Assembly: GCF_900108565.1 (NCBI RefSeq)
Contig: NZ_LT629971.1
Coordinates: 2,108,001-2,172,000, forward strand
Origin: Mycolicibacterium rutilum
GTDB taxonomy: Bacteria > Actinomycetota > Actinomycetes > Mycobacteriales > Mycobacteriaceae
DNA: 64,000 nt
Reading direction: 5' to 3'
Made by a program: the position numbers and the translations under genes. Below the pieces are notes generated by a model. It was not told the DNA's origin. It did not search any database and was given only the letters and a program-made list of their open reading frames with translations. Position 1 is the first letter of the stretch, and each line of letters opens with the position of its first letter. Below, in pieces: positions 1 through 9,847 of this stretch.

Positions 1-1263
1 TACTGATCAGAAGACGCTCGTCGCGTCCCGGAATAGTTGATGGCAAAAGTTCTCTGCCTGTCGTCACTCGATTCGCCGTGACGTGGTCCCCGAACCCCCT
101 TTTTTCGTGCACTTTTATCCGACCGCTTATCGACTGGGTGAAACCGGACATCGCCGGAAACGCTGCCGGTATCGCAGACCGAACAGCGGCGGAGCGCGAG
201 AGATTTCGTCGCGTCGAATGGGCCGCGTCGAGACGTCACCCGAGCCGTCATCGGAGGACACGCCCCGTCCCCCCGGCCGGTTACCGGCAATTCGCTGGCT
301 CGACACTATTTCGCAGCCTCCCCCCACCGCCGGACGCAACGCTGAGTACCTGCTGAGCAGTGGCGCGGTAACTGTATGACTTTGCTGAGATTTGCGTCAA
401 GGTTTTTGCCGATTCGGCTCAGGCGAATTTTTTCGCCCGCGTTCGAAGGCTTCGATCAGTGCGCGGCGCGTCCACGCATAGCGGCACCACCACCTCGGCC
501 TGCGCGCCTTCGCGGCGCCAGGCGGGCGTCCTGAACTGCAGGTTATTAGACATTCTCAGTGCAGGTCAGGCGCTTGCACATGCAAATAGATCGTGTCGTC
601 GCCAACGTCGCCGGCGGGATCGCGGACGTGCTTGGCAACGCCGCTCGGTGCGTCTCGGGCAACGGCAGTCGAGATAGCAGGAGGGCGGTAGTGACGTGCG
701 TGCAACGTTGCTTATGCAAGAAGAATGACCACAGGATTGTTTGCTGAATCAGATAACCGGCGTGCTTGTCCATCGGTCTCGGCTGATCGCGGACGGCCCG
801 GCGGTCGGGATGCATCGCAGCCCAACCGAATCCTTGCCTTCGCTATAAACGCTGTGGTGTGGGACTTCCGGTGCGGCTCAGGACAGCTTTGGCGATGGCA
901 GGTCCAGGCTTTCGTTGGCGCGTGGGTGTCACGTTGACGCGAATATCTATTTGCGTTGCCGGTCAGAAAATCAAGATCTAATTAACGTGTTAGTTACACG
1001 CTTATCTCATATGTTGCCCTGGCGCGTCGGCCCATAGACGGGCGAGTGCAGGGGGTGATGATCTCTCGTTGCGAACGGCAATGCCGACCAAGAATTATCG
1101 TTGATTATGCAAATTACTGCTCCAATAGACCTTTCCTGCACGCTTAATGAATTCAATCGCTGACACCGCGATCGCGGCTTAGATTTAACTGGACCGTCGT
1201 TTTCAGCAAACGAACTGAGGCGGCCGCCATCCGCAGCGGTTGACCGCACCCTATGCTCGGGCG
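1..1263. other. 1.26 kb without a convincing gene
   Basis: No open frame here has mycobacterial codon bias, a ribosome binding site or recognisable protein motifs on either strand, and the base composition is visibly more AT-rich than in the genes that follow, especially around 940-1170. An AACGTGTT core at 984-991 has the spacing of a KstR half-site pair, but the outer T and A of the consensus are absent. It may be a long regulatory or decayed region. No RNA gene was recognised. Confidence 0.5.
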
Positions 1264-1677
1264 GTGGCATCAAACCCCGATTCCTCCGCCGGCTCAGAAG
1301 TCTCCGACGCCGACCGCATCGCGGCCGCAGACGCCTACATCGACGCCCTCGCCAGTCACCGGGCGGACGCGGTGCCGTTCGCGCCCGGCTGCGTACGCGT
1401 GGAACAGGGCGTGAAGACCGGATTCTCCGGCGACCATCTCCGGCGCAGCCTCAACAACGGCCCGCAGTACCGCATCATCGCGGCGACAACCGACCGGAAG
1501 TTCACGGTCGACGGCGACCACGTGCACGCGACGTTCACCGTCGTCACCAAGGCCAAGATCGCCGGACGCCGGGTCGTCGCGCCGGTCCGCGAAACGTTCC
1601 TCATCCCCGCCGCGGACGGCAGGATCCATCACATCCGCGCGCGGTTCAGTCCCGCCATCCGGCGCGACCAGACGTAA
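1264..1677 (+). CDS. NTF2/SnoaL-like small protein (function unknown)
   Basis: About 137 residues. The sequence has the feel of an NTF2-like cone-fold protein: an N-terminal helix (DAYIDALASHRADAVPFAP) with the usual spacing to later strands, and a C-terminal strand pair ending in IHHIRARFSP. Such folds serve as small isomerases, hydrolases or binding modules, and no specific activity can be assigned. GTG at 1264 is the preferred start. A TTG at 1240 in the same frame is possible, and neither has a strong ribosome binding site. The gene ends in a strong bidirectional terminator shared with fadA5. Its position beside a steroid thiolase hints at steroid or CoA-ester chemistry, but that is inference. 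Confidence 0.6.
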   Translation: MASNPDSSAGSEVSDADRIAAADAYIDALASHRADAVPFAPGCVRVEQGVKTGFSGDHLRRSLNNGPQYRIIAATTDRKFTVDGDHVHATFTVVTKAKIAGRRVVAPVRETFLIPAADGRIHHIRARFSPAIRRDQT

Positions 1678-1711
1678 AGTGCCCCCGATCGGCGAGGATC
1701 GGGGGCACTTT
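1676..1711. terminator. Bidirectional terminator hairpin between convergent genes
   Basis: A perfect 15-bp inverted repeat (AAAGTGCCCCCGATC, 1676-1690) is separated by a 6-nt loop from its complement (1697-1711). The A-run and T-run at the two ends suit intrinsic termination in both directions. It lies between the stop codons of the NTF2-like gene (+) and fadA5 (-). Confidence 0.85.
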
Positions 1712-1743
1712 GCGGCTGTTCGCGCGACAGGGGCGCGCGGGGA

Positions 1744-2916
<1,173 letters not shown>

Positions 2917-2917
2917 C

Positions 2918-2931
2918 TAGAACACGTTTCA
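2918..2931. promoter_or_regulatory. KstR operator for fadA5
   Basis: TAGAACACGTTTCA matches TnnAACnnGTTnnA at every fixed position. It lies 10 bp upstream of the fadA5 ATG, overlaps the predicted -10, and is 65 bp from a second operator that faces cyp125. Confidence 0.9.
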
Positions 2932-2996
2932 TTACTCTGACAAGCAAGGATGGTGACCTGCCTTTTATCTGCGCAGAAGGCATGTTTTACTGGCAC

Positions 2997-3010
2997 TAGA
3001 ACACGTTGCA
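2997..3010. promoter_or_regulatory. KstR operator for the cyp125/igr operon
   Basis: TAGAACACGTTGCA is a full match to the KstR consensus, 18 bp upstream of the cyp125 ATG. A GAGGAG ribosome binding site (3014-3019) lies between them, so this promoter, unlike several others here, makes a transcript with a leader. Confidence 0.9.
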
Positions 3011-3028
3011 ATTGAGGAGTTCATACAC

Positions 3029-4267
3029 ATGCCAAGCCTGATCCCAGCTGACTTCGACTTCCTCGACGCGACCCTTAATCTCGAGCGTCTGCCGGTTGCC
3101 GAACTCGCCGAGCTGCGCAAGTCGGAGCCTATCCACTGGGTCGACGTGCCCGGCGGTACGGGTGGCTTCGGCGACAAGGGCTATTGGCTGGTCACCAAGC
3201 ATGCCGACGTCAAAGAGGTGTCCAAGCGCAACGACATCTTCGGCAGTTCACCGGACGGCGCCATCCCGGTCTGGCCGCAGGACATGACCCGCGACGCCAT
3301 CGACCTGCAGCGCGCCGTGCTGTTGAACATGGATGCGCCGCAGCACACCCGGCTGCGCAAGATCATCTCGCGTGGTTTCACACCGCGCGCGATCGGCAGG
3401 CTCGAGGACGAGCTGCGATCGCGTGCGCAGCGCATCGCCCAGACGGCCGCCGCCGAGGGCTCCGGCGACTTCGTCGAGCAGGTGTCGTGCGAGCTGCCGC
3501 TGCAGGCCATCGCCGAACTGCTCGGCGTGCCGCAGGACGACCGCGACAAGATCTTCCGCTGGTCCAATGAGATGACGGCGGGCGAGGACCCGGAGTACGC
3601 CGACGTCGACCCCGCGATGTCGTCGTTCGAGCTGATCCAGTACGCGATGAAGATGGCCGAGGAGCGGGCCAAGAACCCCACCGAGGACATCGTCACCAAG
3701 CTGATCGAGGCCGACATCGACGGTGAGAAGCTCTCCGACGACGAGTTCGGCTTCTTCGTGATCATGCTCGCGGTGGCGGGCAACGAGACCACCCGCAACT
3801 CCATCACCCACGGCATGGTCGCGTTCACCCAGAACCCCGAGCAGTGGGAGCTGTACAAGCGAGAGCGCCCGGCGACCGCCGCCGACGAGATCATCCGTTG
3901 GGCCACGCCGGTTTCGGCGTTTCAGCGCACCGCGCTCGAGGACACCGAGCTGTCCGGGGTGAAGATCAAGAAGGGCGATCGGGTGGTGATGAGCTATCGG
4001 TCGGCCAACTTCGACGAAGAGGTCTTCGAGGACCCGCACAGCTTCAACATCCTGCGCGACCCGAACCCGCACGTGGGCTTCGGCGGCACCGGCGCGCACT
4101 ACTGCATCGGCGCGAACCTGGCGCGCATGACGATCAACCTGATCTTCAACGCGGTCGCCGACAACATGCCCGACATCAAGCCGATCGGCGAGCCCGAGCG
4201 GCTGAAGTCTGGTTGGCTGAACGGCATCAAACACTGGCAGGTCGACTACACCGGTAAGAGCGCGTAG
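3029..4267 (+). CDS. cyp125: Steroid C26/C27-monooxygenase, cytochrome P450 CYP125
   Basis: CYP125 hydroxylates and further oxidises the terminal methyl of cholesterol and cholest-4-en-3-one, which starts side-chain degradation. The protein has 412 residues. The I-helix shows the AGNETT oxygen-activation motif, the K-helix EIIR supplies the ExxR pair, and the heme-binding loop FGGTGAHYCIG gives C359 as the thiolate ligand. The ATG at 3029 has GAGGAG 9 nt upstream. It is the first gene of the igr operon and is followed after 46 nt by chsE1. CYP142 at 35.3 kb is the second P450 in the window with overlapping activity. Confidence 0.96.
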   Translation: MPSLIPADFDFLDATLNLERLPVAELAELRKSEPIHWVDVPGGTGGFGDKGYWLVTKHADVKEVSKRNDIFGSSPDGAIPVWPQDMTRDAIDLQRAVLLNMDAPQHTRLRKIISRGFTPRAIGRLEDELRSRAQRIAQTAAAEGSGDFVEQVSCELPLQAIAELLGVPQDDRDKIFRWSNEMTAGEDPEYADVDPAMSSFELIQYAMKMAEERAKNPTEDIVTKLIEADIDGEKLSDDEFGFFVIMLAVAGNETTRNSITHGMVAFTQNPEQWELYKRERPATAADEIIRWATPVSAFQRTALEDTELSGVKIKKGDRVVMSYRSANFDEEVFEDPHSFNILRDPNPHVGFGGTGAHYCIGANLARMTINLIFNAVADNMPDIKPIGEPERLKSGWLNGIKHWQVDYTGKSA

Positions 4268-4313
4268 TCCGGATCGCCGCTCGCGCAGCGCAATCGAATC
4301 AAGGAGGATTCGG

Positions 4314-5327
4314 GTGGACTTCAGTCCCGATGAAGGGCAGTTGGCTGTCGCCGATGTGGTCACCTCGGTGCTCAGCAGGGACAATAGTTGGGACGCCCTG
4401 GTGTCCGGCGGCGTGACCGCGCTGGCGGTCCCGGAGCGCCTCGGTGGCGACGGCGTCGGGTTGCCCGAGGTGGCCACGGCGCTCACCGAGATCGGCAGGC
4501 ACGGCACCGTCAGCCCCGCGCTGGCGACACTGGGCTTCGGGCTGCTGCCGCTGCTCGAGTCGGCGACCGAGGAGCAGCAGGACCGCTATCTGGGCGCGGT
4601 GGCGAAGGGTGCTGTGCTCTCGGCCGCGCTCAACGAACCCGGCGCGCCACTGCCGGATCGGCCGACGACAACCTTCGCCAACGGCAGGCTCAGCGGTACC
4701 AAGGTCGCTGTTCCGTATGCCGGACAGGCGGATTGGCTGGTCGTGACCACGGACAACGCGGTCGTTGTGGTCTCGCCGAAGGCCGACGGTGTGTCGGTGA
4801 CCAAGACCCCCACGTCCAACCACGGCGACGAGTACACCGTGACGTTCGCCGACGCCGAGGTCGACGGCGTGCTCGACGGTGCCACCGCGCGACGGGTCAA
4901 TCAGCTGGCGGTCGCGGCGATCGGCGCGTTCGCGGCGGGACTGGTGGCAGGCGCGCTGCGGCTCACCGCCGACTACGTCGCGAACCGCGAGCAGTTCGGC
5001 AAGCCGCTGTCGACGTTCCAGACCGTCGCCGCTCAGCTGGCGGAGGTATACATCGCCTCGCGCACATTGACATTGGCTTCCAACGCGGTGACGTGGCGAC
5101 TGTCGGAGGGCCGCGACGCGGACGACGACATCGACATCCTCGGCTACTGGCTGGCCTCGCAGGCGCCGCCCGCGATGCAGCTCTGCCACCACCTGCACGG
5201 CGGCATGGGAATGGACATCACCTATCCGATGGACCGCTACTACTCATCGATCAAAGACCTGGCGCGCCTGGTGGGCGGACAAGCACACCGGCTCGAGTTG
5301 GTGGGAGCGCAATGTTCATCGAACTGA
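4314..5327 (+). CDS. chsE1: Acyl-CoA dehydrogenase subunit ChsE1 (FadE28)
   Basis: This is one half of the heterotetrameric ChsE1-ChsE2 dehydrogenase, which introduces the double bond into the last three-carbon (C22) side-chain CoA ester. The protein has 337 residues, short for an acyl-CoA dehydrogenase but normal for ChsE1. The C-terminal domain shows the flavin-site features REQFGKPLSTFQ and HLHGGMGMD. The GTG at 4314 has an excellent AAGGAGGA at 4301-4308. The 3' end overlaps chsE2 by 16 nt, so the two partner subunits are translationally coupled. Confidence 0.93.
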   Translation: MDFSPDEGQLAVADVVTSVLSRDNSWDALVSGGVTALAVPERLGGDGVGLPEVATALTEIGRHGTVSPALATLGFGLLPLLESATEEQQDRYLGAVAKGAVLSAALNEPGAPLPDRPTTTFANGRLSGTKVAVPYAGQADWLVVTTDNAVVVVSPKADGVSVTKTPTSNHGDEYTVTFADAEVDGVLDGATARRVNQLAVAAIGAFAAGLVAGALRLTADYVANREQFGKPLSTFQTVAAQLAEVYIASRTLTLASNAVTWRLSEGRDADDDIDILGYWLASQAPPAMQLCHHLHGGMGMDITYPMDRYYSSIKDLARLVGGQAHRLELVGAQCSSN

Positions 5328-6475
5328 CCCCGGAGCAGAAGCAGCTGCAAGCCGAACTGCGGGAGTACTTCTCGAATCTCATCTCGCCCGAAGAGGCCGA
5401 GGAGATGGCCAAGGACCGCCACGGCAAGGCCTACCGCACGGTCATCAAGCGGATGGGCTCGGACGGCAAGCTCGGCGTGGGCTGGCCCAAGGAATTCGGC
5501 GGGCTGGGCTTCGGCCCGATCGAGCAGTCGATCTTCGTCAACGAGGCACAGCGCGCGGACGTGCCGCTGCCCGCCGTGACGCTGCAGACCGTCGGACCCA
5601 CCCTGCAGCAGTACGGCACCGAGGCGCAGAAGAAGAAGTTCCTGCCCGCGATCCTCGCCGGCGAGGTGCACTTCGCGATCGGCTACACCGAACCGGAGGC
5701 GGGCACCGACCTGGCGTCGCTGCGCACGACCGCGGTGCGGCAGGGCGACGAGTACATCGTCAACGGGCAGAAGGTGTTCACCACCGGCGGGCACGACGCT
5801 GATTACATCTGGCTGGCGTGCCGCACCGACCCCGAAGCGGTCAAGCACAAGGGCATCTCGATCCTCATCGTCGATACCAAGGATCCGGGCTACTCGTGGA
5901 CGCCAATGATCCTGTCCGACGGCGCGCACCACACCAACGCCACCTATTACAACGACGTGCGGGTCCCCGCCGACATGTTGGTCGGCGAGGAGAACGGCGG
6001 CTGGAAGCTGATCACCACCCAGCTGAACAACGAGCGGGTGATGCTCGGGCCGGCCGGCCGGTTCGCCGCACTCTACGATCGGGTGCACGCGTGGGCGTCG
6101 AAACCCGGTGCCAACGGCGACATCCCGCTCGAGCACGCCGACGTCAAGCGTTCGCTCGGCGAGCTCAAGGCGATGTGGCGGATCAACGAGCTGCTCAACT
6201 GGCAGGTCGCCGCGGCGGGAGAGACCATCGACGTCGCGGATGCGGCCGCCACCAAGGTGTTCGGCACCGAGCGCATCCAATACGCCGGCCGGCTGGCCGA
6301 GGAGATCGTCGGCAAGTACGGCAACCCCGCCGAACCAGAGACGGCGGAACTGCTGGAATGGCTTGACTCGCAGACGAAGCGAAACCTGGTGATCACGTTC
6401 GGCGGAGGTGTCAACGAGGTGATGCGGGAGATGATCGCGGCCGCGGGGCTGAAGGTGCCGAGGGTTCCGCGGTGA
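5312..6475 (+). CDS. chsE2: Acyl-CoA dehydrogenase subunit ChsE2 (FadE29)
   Basis: The 387-residue partner of ChsE1 in the alpha2-beta2 dehydrogenase acting on the 3-oxo-4-pregnene-20-carboxyl-CoA side chain. Acyl-CoA dehydrogenase landmarks are clear: the GYTEPEAGTDLASLRT substrate/FAD loop in the middle domain and FGGGVNEVMREM near the C-terminus. The frame stays open far upstream of the real start, but homology begins at ATG 5312 (MFIELTPEQK), which overlaps the chsE1 stop. The stop overlaps the chsH2 GTG by 4 nt. Confidence 0.93.
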   Translation: MFIELTPEQKQLQAELREYFSNLISPEEAEEMAKDRHGKAYRTVIKRMGSDGKLGVGWPKEFGGLGFGPIEQSIFVNEAQRADVPLPAVTLQTVGPTLQQYGTEAQKKKFLPAILAGEVHFAIGYTEPEAGTDLASLRTTAVRQGDEYIVNGQKVFTTGGHDADYIWLACRTDPEAVKHKGISILIVDTKDPGYSWTPMILSDGAHHTNATYYNDVRVPADMLVGEENGGWKLITTQLNNERVMLGPAGRFAALYDRVHAWASKPGANGDIPLEHADVKRSLGELKAMWRINELLNWQVAAAGETIDVADAAATKVFGTERIQYAGRLAEEIVGKYGNPAEPETAELLEWLDSQTKRNLVITFGGGVNEVMREMIAAAGLKVPRVPR

Positions 6476-7431
6476 GCGCAGTCGAGGATATCCAGGCCGC
6501 GGCCGAACGGGTCAAGGCGGAGGGCAAGAGCAAGCCACGCGTCGGCAGGCACCCGGTCAACCAGCCGATGATCGACCACTGGCTCGATGCCATGGGCGAC
6601 AAGAACCCCATCTACGTCGACGACGCCGCGGCCAGGGCCGCCGGGCATCCCGGCGCGGTCGCTCCGCCGGCGATGATCCAGGTGTGGACGATGATGGGCC
6701 TGGGCGGGGTCCGCCCCGACGACGACCCCCTCGGCAAGATCCTCGACCTGTTCGACGAAGCAGGCTACATCGGTGTGGTCGCGACGAACTGCGAACAGAC
6801 CTACCACCGGTATCTGCGCACGGGTGAAGAGATCAGCGTGACCGCCGAACTGACCGACGTCGTCGGGCCGAAGAACACCGCGCTCGGCGAGGGCTTCTTC
6901 ATCACGCAGAAGATCACCTGGTCGGTGGGCGATGAAGACGTGGCCGAGATGCTATGGCGCATCATGAAATTCAAGCCCGCCGACAGCAGCGCAGGCACCT
7001 CGGTGCCCGACGACCTGGATGCGGGCATGATGATGCGGCCCGCGTCGTCGCGGGACACCAAATTCTTCTGGGACGGTGTCAACGCCCACGAGCTGCGGAT
7101 CCAGAAGCGCGGCGACGGCACGCTGGTGCACCCGCCGGTGCCCGCACTGTGGTTGGACAAGGACCAGCCGACCGACTACGTCGTGTCCAGCGGCAAGGGC
7201 ACCGTGTTCAGCTTCGTCGTCCACCACGCGCCGAAGGTGCCCGGACGCACGCTGCCGTTCGTCATCGCGCTCGTCGAACTCGAAGAAGGCGTGCGGATGC
7301 TCGGTGAGCTCCGCAACGTCGACCCTGCCACCGTGGAGATCGGAATGCCGGTTCGCGCAACGTATATCGACTTCCCGGAGGGCGACTCCGGTCCGGCGTG
7401 GACGCTGTACGCGTGGGAGCCGGAGGCATGA
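6472..7431 (+). CDS. chsH2: ChsH2: MaoC-like hydratase subunit with C-terminal DUF35 domain
   Basis: A two-domain protein of 319 residues. Residues about 1-190 form a MaoC-type hot-dog fold that pairs with ChsH1 to hydrate the C17-propenoyl-CoA. From about residue 197 (KFFWDGVNAHELRIQ) follows a DUF35 OB-fold module, which in characterised homologues binds the aldolase Ltp2 to make the hydratase-aldolase complex. The Cys pairs of a DUF35 zinc ribbon are absent here. The GTG at 6472 overlaps the end of chsE2, and the stop overlaps chsH1. Confidence 0.92.
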   Translation: MSAVEDIQAAAERVKAEGKSKPRVGRHPVNQPMIDHWLDAMGDKNPIYVDDAAARAAGHPGAVAPPAMIQVWTMMGLGGVRPDDDPLGKILDLFDEAGYIGVVATNCEQTYHRYLRTGEEISVTAELTDVVGPKNTALGEGFFITQKITWSVGDEDVAEMLWRIMKFKPADSSAGTSVPDDLDAGMMMRPASSRDTKFFWDGVNAHELRIQKRGDGTLVHPPVPALWLDKDQPTDYVVSSGKGTVFSFVVHHAPKVPGRTLPFVIALVELEEGVRMLGELRNVDPATVEIGMPVRATYIDFPEGDSGPAWTLYAWEPEA

Positions 7432-7832
7432 GCGCCCCTGCCGTGCCGGTCGGCACCAAACTGCCCGAACTCGCGCTGTATGGCGACCCCACCTTCATCG
7501 TGTCGACGGCCATCGCCACCCGCGACTACCAGGACGTGCACCATGACCGGGACAAGGCGCAGGCGAAGGGGTCCAAGGACATCTTCGTCAACATCCTCAC
7601 CGACACCGGTCTGGTGCAGCGCTACATCACCGACTGGGCCGGGCCGACCGCGCTCATCAAGTCGATCTCACTGCGCCTGGGCGTGCCGTGGTACGCCTAC
7701 GACACCGTGACGTTCACAGGCGAGGTGACCGCCATCGACGGTGAGGTGATCACGCTGAAAATTGTTGGCAGCAACAGCCTCGGCGATCACGTGATCGCCA
7801 CCGCGACGCTCACGATCGGCGGAGGTGCCTGA
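7428..7832 (+). CDS. chsH1: ChsH1: MaoC-like enoyl-CoA hydratase catalytic subunit
   Basis: A 134-residue single hot-dog domain. It carries the hydratase-2 catalytic pair with DxxxxH spacing, D33 and H38 in TRDYQDVHHD, which ChsH2 lacks, so this is the catalytic half of the heterodimer. It adds water across the C17 side-chain double bond before the aldol cleavage by Ltp2. The ATG at 7428 overlaps the chsH2 stop by 4 nt, and its own stop overlaps the ltp2 ATG (TGATG). Confidence 0.93.
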   Translation: MSAPAVPVGTKLPELALYGDPTFIVSTAIATRDYQDVHHDRDKAQAKGSKDIFVNILTDTGLVQRYITDWAGPTALIKSISLRLGVPWYAYDTVTFTGEVTAIDGEVITLKIVGSNSLGDHVIATATLTIGGGA

Positions 7833-8998
7833 TGGCGGGTGAGTTCTCCGGCAAGGCGGCGATCGTCGGGATCGGCGCCACCGACTTCTCCAAGAACTCG
7901 GGCCGCAGCGAACTACGGCTCGCCTCGGAGGCGGTCCTCGACGCGCTCGACGATGCGGGCCTGACGCCCGCCGACGTCGACGGCATGGTCACGTTCACGA
8001 TGGACTCCAACACCGAGGTCGCGATCGCGCGGGCGACGGGCATCGGTGATCTGAAGTTCTTCTCGAAGATCCACCACGGCGGCGGCGCGGCGTGCGCCAC
8101 GGTCCAGCAGGCGGCCATCGCCGTCGCGACCGGTGTCGCCGATTGCGTTGTGGCGTACCGCGCGTTCAACGAGCGGTCGGGGGTGCGGTTCGGCCAGGTG
8201 CAGATGCGGCTGGTGGAGAACGCCGACTCGACCGGTGTCGACAACTCGTTCTCCTATCCGCACGGGCTGTCCACGCCGGCGGCGCAGGTCGCCATGATCG
8301 CCAGGCGCTACATGCACCAGTCGGGCGCGACGAGCCGTGACTTCGGCGCCATCTCGGTCGCCGACCGCAAACACGCGGCCAAGAACCCGAAGGCGTACTT
8401 CTACGAGAAGCCGATCACCATTGAGGATCACCAGAATTCACGCTGGATCGCCGAGCCGCTGCGGTTGCTGGATTGTTGCCAGGAAACCGATGGCGGCGTG
8501 GCGCTCGTGGTGACGTCCGCGGAGCGGGCCAAGGACCTCAAGCACCGGCCGGCGATCATCGAGGCGGCGTCGCAGGGGTCGAGCCCGGACCAGTACTCGA
8601 TGACCAGCTACTACCGCGCCGAACTCGGCCTGCCCGAGATGGGGCTGGTCGGACAGCAGCTGTGGTCGCAGTCCGGCCTGACGCCGCAGGACATCCAGAC
8701 CGCGATCCTCTACGACCACTTCACGCCGTTCACGCTGATCCAGTTGGAAGAACTCGGTTTCTGCGACCGCGGTGACGCCAAGGACTTCATCGCCGACGGC
8801 GCGATCGAGGTCGGTGGCCGGCTTCCGATCAACACCCACGGCGGGCAGTTGGGCGAGGCCTACATCCACGGCATGAACGGAATCGCCGAAGGCGTGCGGC
8901 AACTGCGCGGTACCTCGGTCAACCCGGTGCCCGACGTCGAGCATGTCCTCGTCACCGCGGGCACCGGCGTGCCGACCTCGGGCTTGATCCTGGGCTGA
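7832..8998 (+). CDS. ltp2: Ltp2: thiolase-like retro-aldolase of the steroid side chain
   Basis: Thiolase-superfamily (SCP2/lipid-transfer type) protein of 388 residues, known to act with the DUF35 domain of ChsH2 as an aldolase. It releases propionyl-CoA and yields the 17-ketosteroid androstenedione. The fold is recognisable from GIGATDFSKNSGRSE at the N-terminus, HHGGGAACATVQQA in the central region and NTHGGQLGEAYIHGMN near the C-terminus. It lacks the canonical thiolase nucleophile loop of FadA5. It is the last gene of the tightly overlapping igr operon. A membrane-anchored protein follows 28 nt downstream. Confidence 0.93.
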   Translation: MAGEFSGKAAIVGIGATDFSKNSGRSELRLASEAVLDALDDAGLTPADVDGMVTFTMDSNTEVAIARATGIGDLKFFSKIHHGGGAACATVQQAAIAVATGVADCVVAYRAFNERSGVRFGQVQMRLVENADSTGVDNSFSYPHGLSTPAAQVAMIARRYMHQSGATSRDFGAISVADRKHAAKNPKAYFYEKPITIEDHQNSRWIAEPLRLLDCCQETDGGVALVVTSAERAKDLKHRPAIIEAASQGSSPDQYSMTSYYRAELGLPEMGLVGQQLWSQSGLTPQDIQTAILYDHFTPFTLIQLEELGFCDRGDAKDFIADGAIEVGGRLPINTHGGQLGEAYIHGMNGIAEGVRQLRGTSVNPVPDVEHVLVTAGTGVPTSGLILG

Positions 8999-9026
8999 GC
9001 CCTCGGCACCCACTACCCTCTGTGGG

Positions 9027-9818
9027 GTGAGTTCGTCGACCCCACCGGACCCCTGGCAGGAGCAACCAGACGCCCCGGATGAGACGGACACCGGTCCGCT
9101 GGAGAGGGTTGCGCCCGAACCCGATCCGGACGGCTGGGGGCCGCAGTGGGACGATCCCGGCCCACCGCAGCCGAGCACCTGGGCGGAACGGTTCGAGGCG
9201 CCGCTGACGGTGAGTCCCCGCACCCTGCAGCGTCAGCGCAACACCAAGCCATTCGTCATCGGTGCCGCCGTGGTCGGGGCGGTCGCGGTGGTCGGCGGCC
9301 TGATCTTCTGGTGGACGACGCGGCCGTCGTCGGAGGAGGCCGAAGCGCCCAGCGCCCCACCGGCGACGTCGACGTCGACGCAGCCCGCCAAGGCTGAGGA
9401 GGCGGCGCAACTCCTGAAGCAGTTACCGAAGGGCTACCCGGCCGGTACGTGCGAACCGGCTGACTCGTCGGAAAACGCTGTCGCACAAGTGGTTTGCGAG
9501 CGAAACGCCGACCCCGGCGGCCCGGTGTCGGCGACCTACACGCTGGTCGCCGACCGCGCGGCGCTGGACAGCGAGTTCGGAGCGGCGATGGCCACCGCGA
9601 CGCGGGTCAACTGCCCCGGCAACATCCAGTCGCCCGGACCCTGGCGGCGCAACGCGACACCGGACCGGATCAGCGGCCAGTTGTTCTGCGGACTGCGCGA
9701 CGGTCAGCCGACCGTGGTTTGGACCGACGACGTCAAGATGACAGTCAGCGCCGTCCGAGCGGGGCCCGACGGCCCGACCTTCCCACAGCTGTACGCGTGG
9801 TGGTCTTCCCACTCGTGA
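9027..9818 (+). CDS. Single-pass membrane protein with extracytoplasmic Cys-containing domain
   Basis: 263 residues: a proline- and acid-rich cytoplasmic segment (1-72), one transmembrane helix (about 76-97, FVIGAAVVGAVAVVGGLIFW), a low-complexity Ala/Ser/Thr linker, then an outer domain of about 140 residues with four cysteines (in GTCEP, VVCER, VNCPG, LFCGL) that could form two disulfides. The layout resembles mycobacterial sensor-type extracytoplasmic domains of the PknH-C or LppA kind, but I cannot assign a family. The GTG at 9027 lies 28 nt after ltp2, so it could be cotranscribed with the igr operon. Confidence 0.75.
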   Translation: MSSSTPPDPWQEQPDAPDETDTGPLERVAPEPDPDGWGPQWDDPGPPQPSTWAERFEAPLTVSPRTLQRQRNTKPFVIGAAVVGAVAVVGGLIFWWTTRPSSEEAEAPSAPPATSTSTQPAKAEEAAQLLKQLPKGYPAGTCEPADSSENAVAQVVCERNADPGGPVSATYTLVADRAALDSEFGAAMATATRVNCPGNIQSPGPWRRNATPDRISGQLFCGLRDGQPTVVWTDDVKMTVSAVRAGPDGPTFPQLYAWWSSHS

Positions 9819-9847
9819 CGGCGCTGACCGACTGACTACTTAGGGGG

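Noticed and set aside
984..991. AACGTGTT core resembling a KstR operator
   Set aside because: The conserved outer T and A are missing (A and T are inverted), and no recognised gene starts close by.
4388..6475. A 695-residue frame covering chsE2 and part of chsE1 out of frame
   Set aside because: Upstream of 5312 it is a shadow of chsE1. The homology to acyl-CoA dehydrogenases begins at the ATG 5312.
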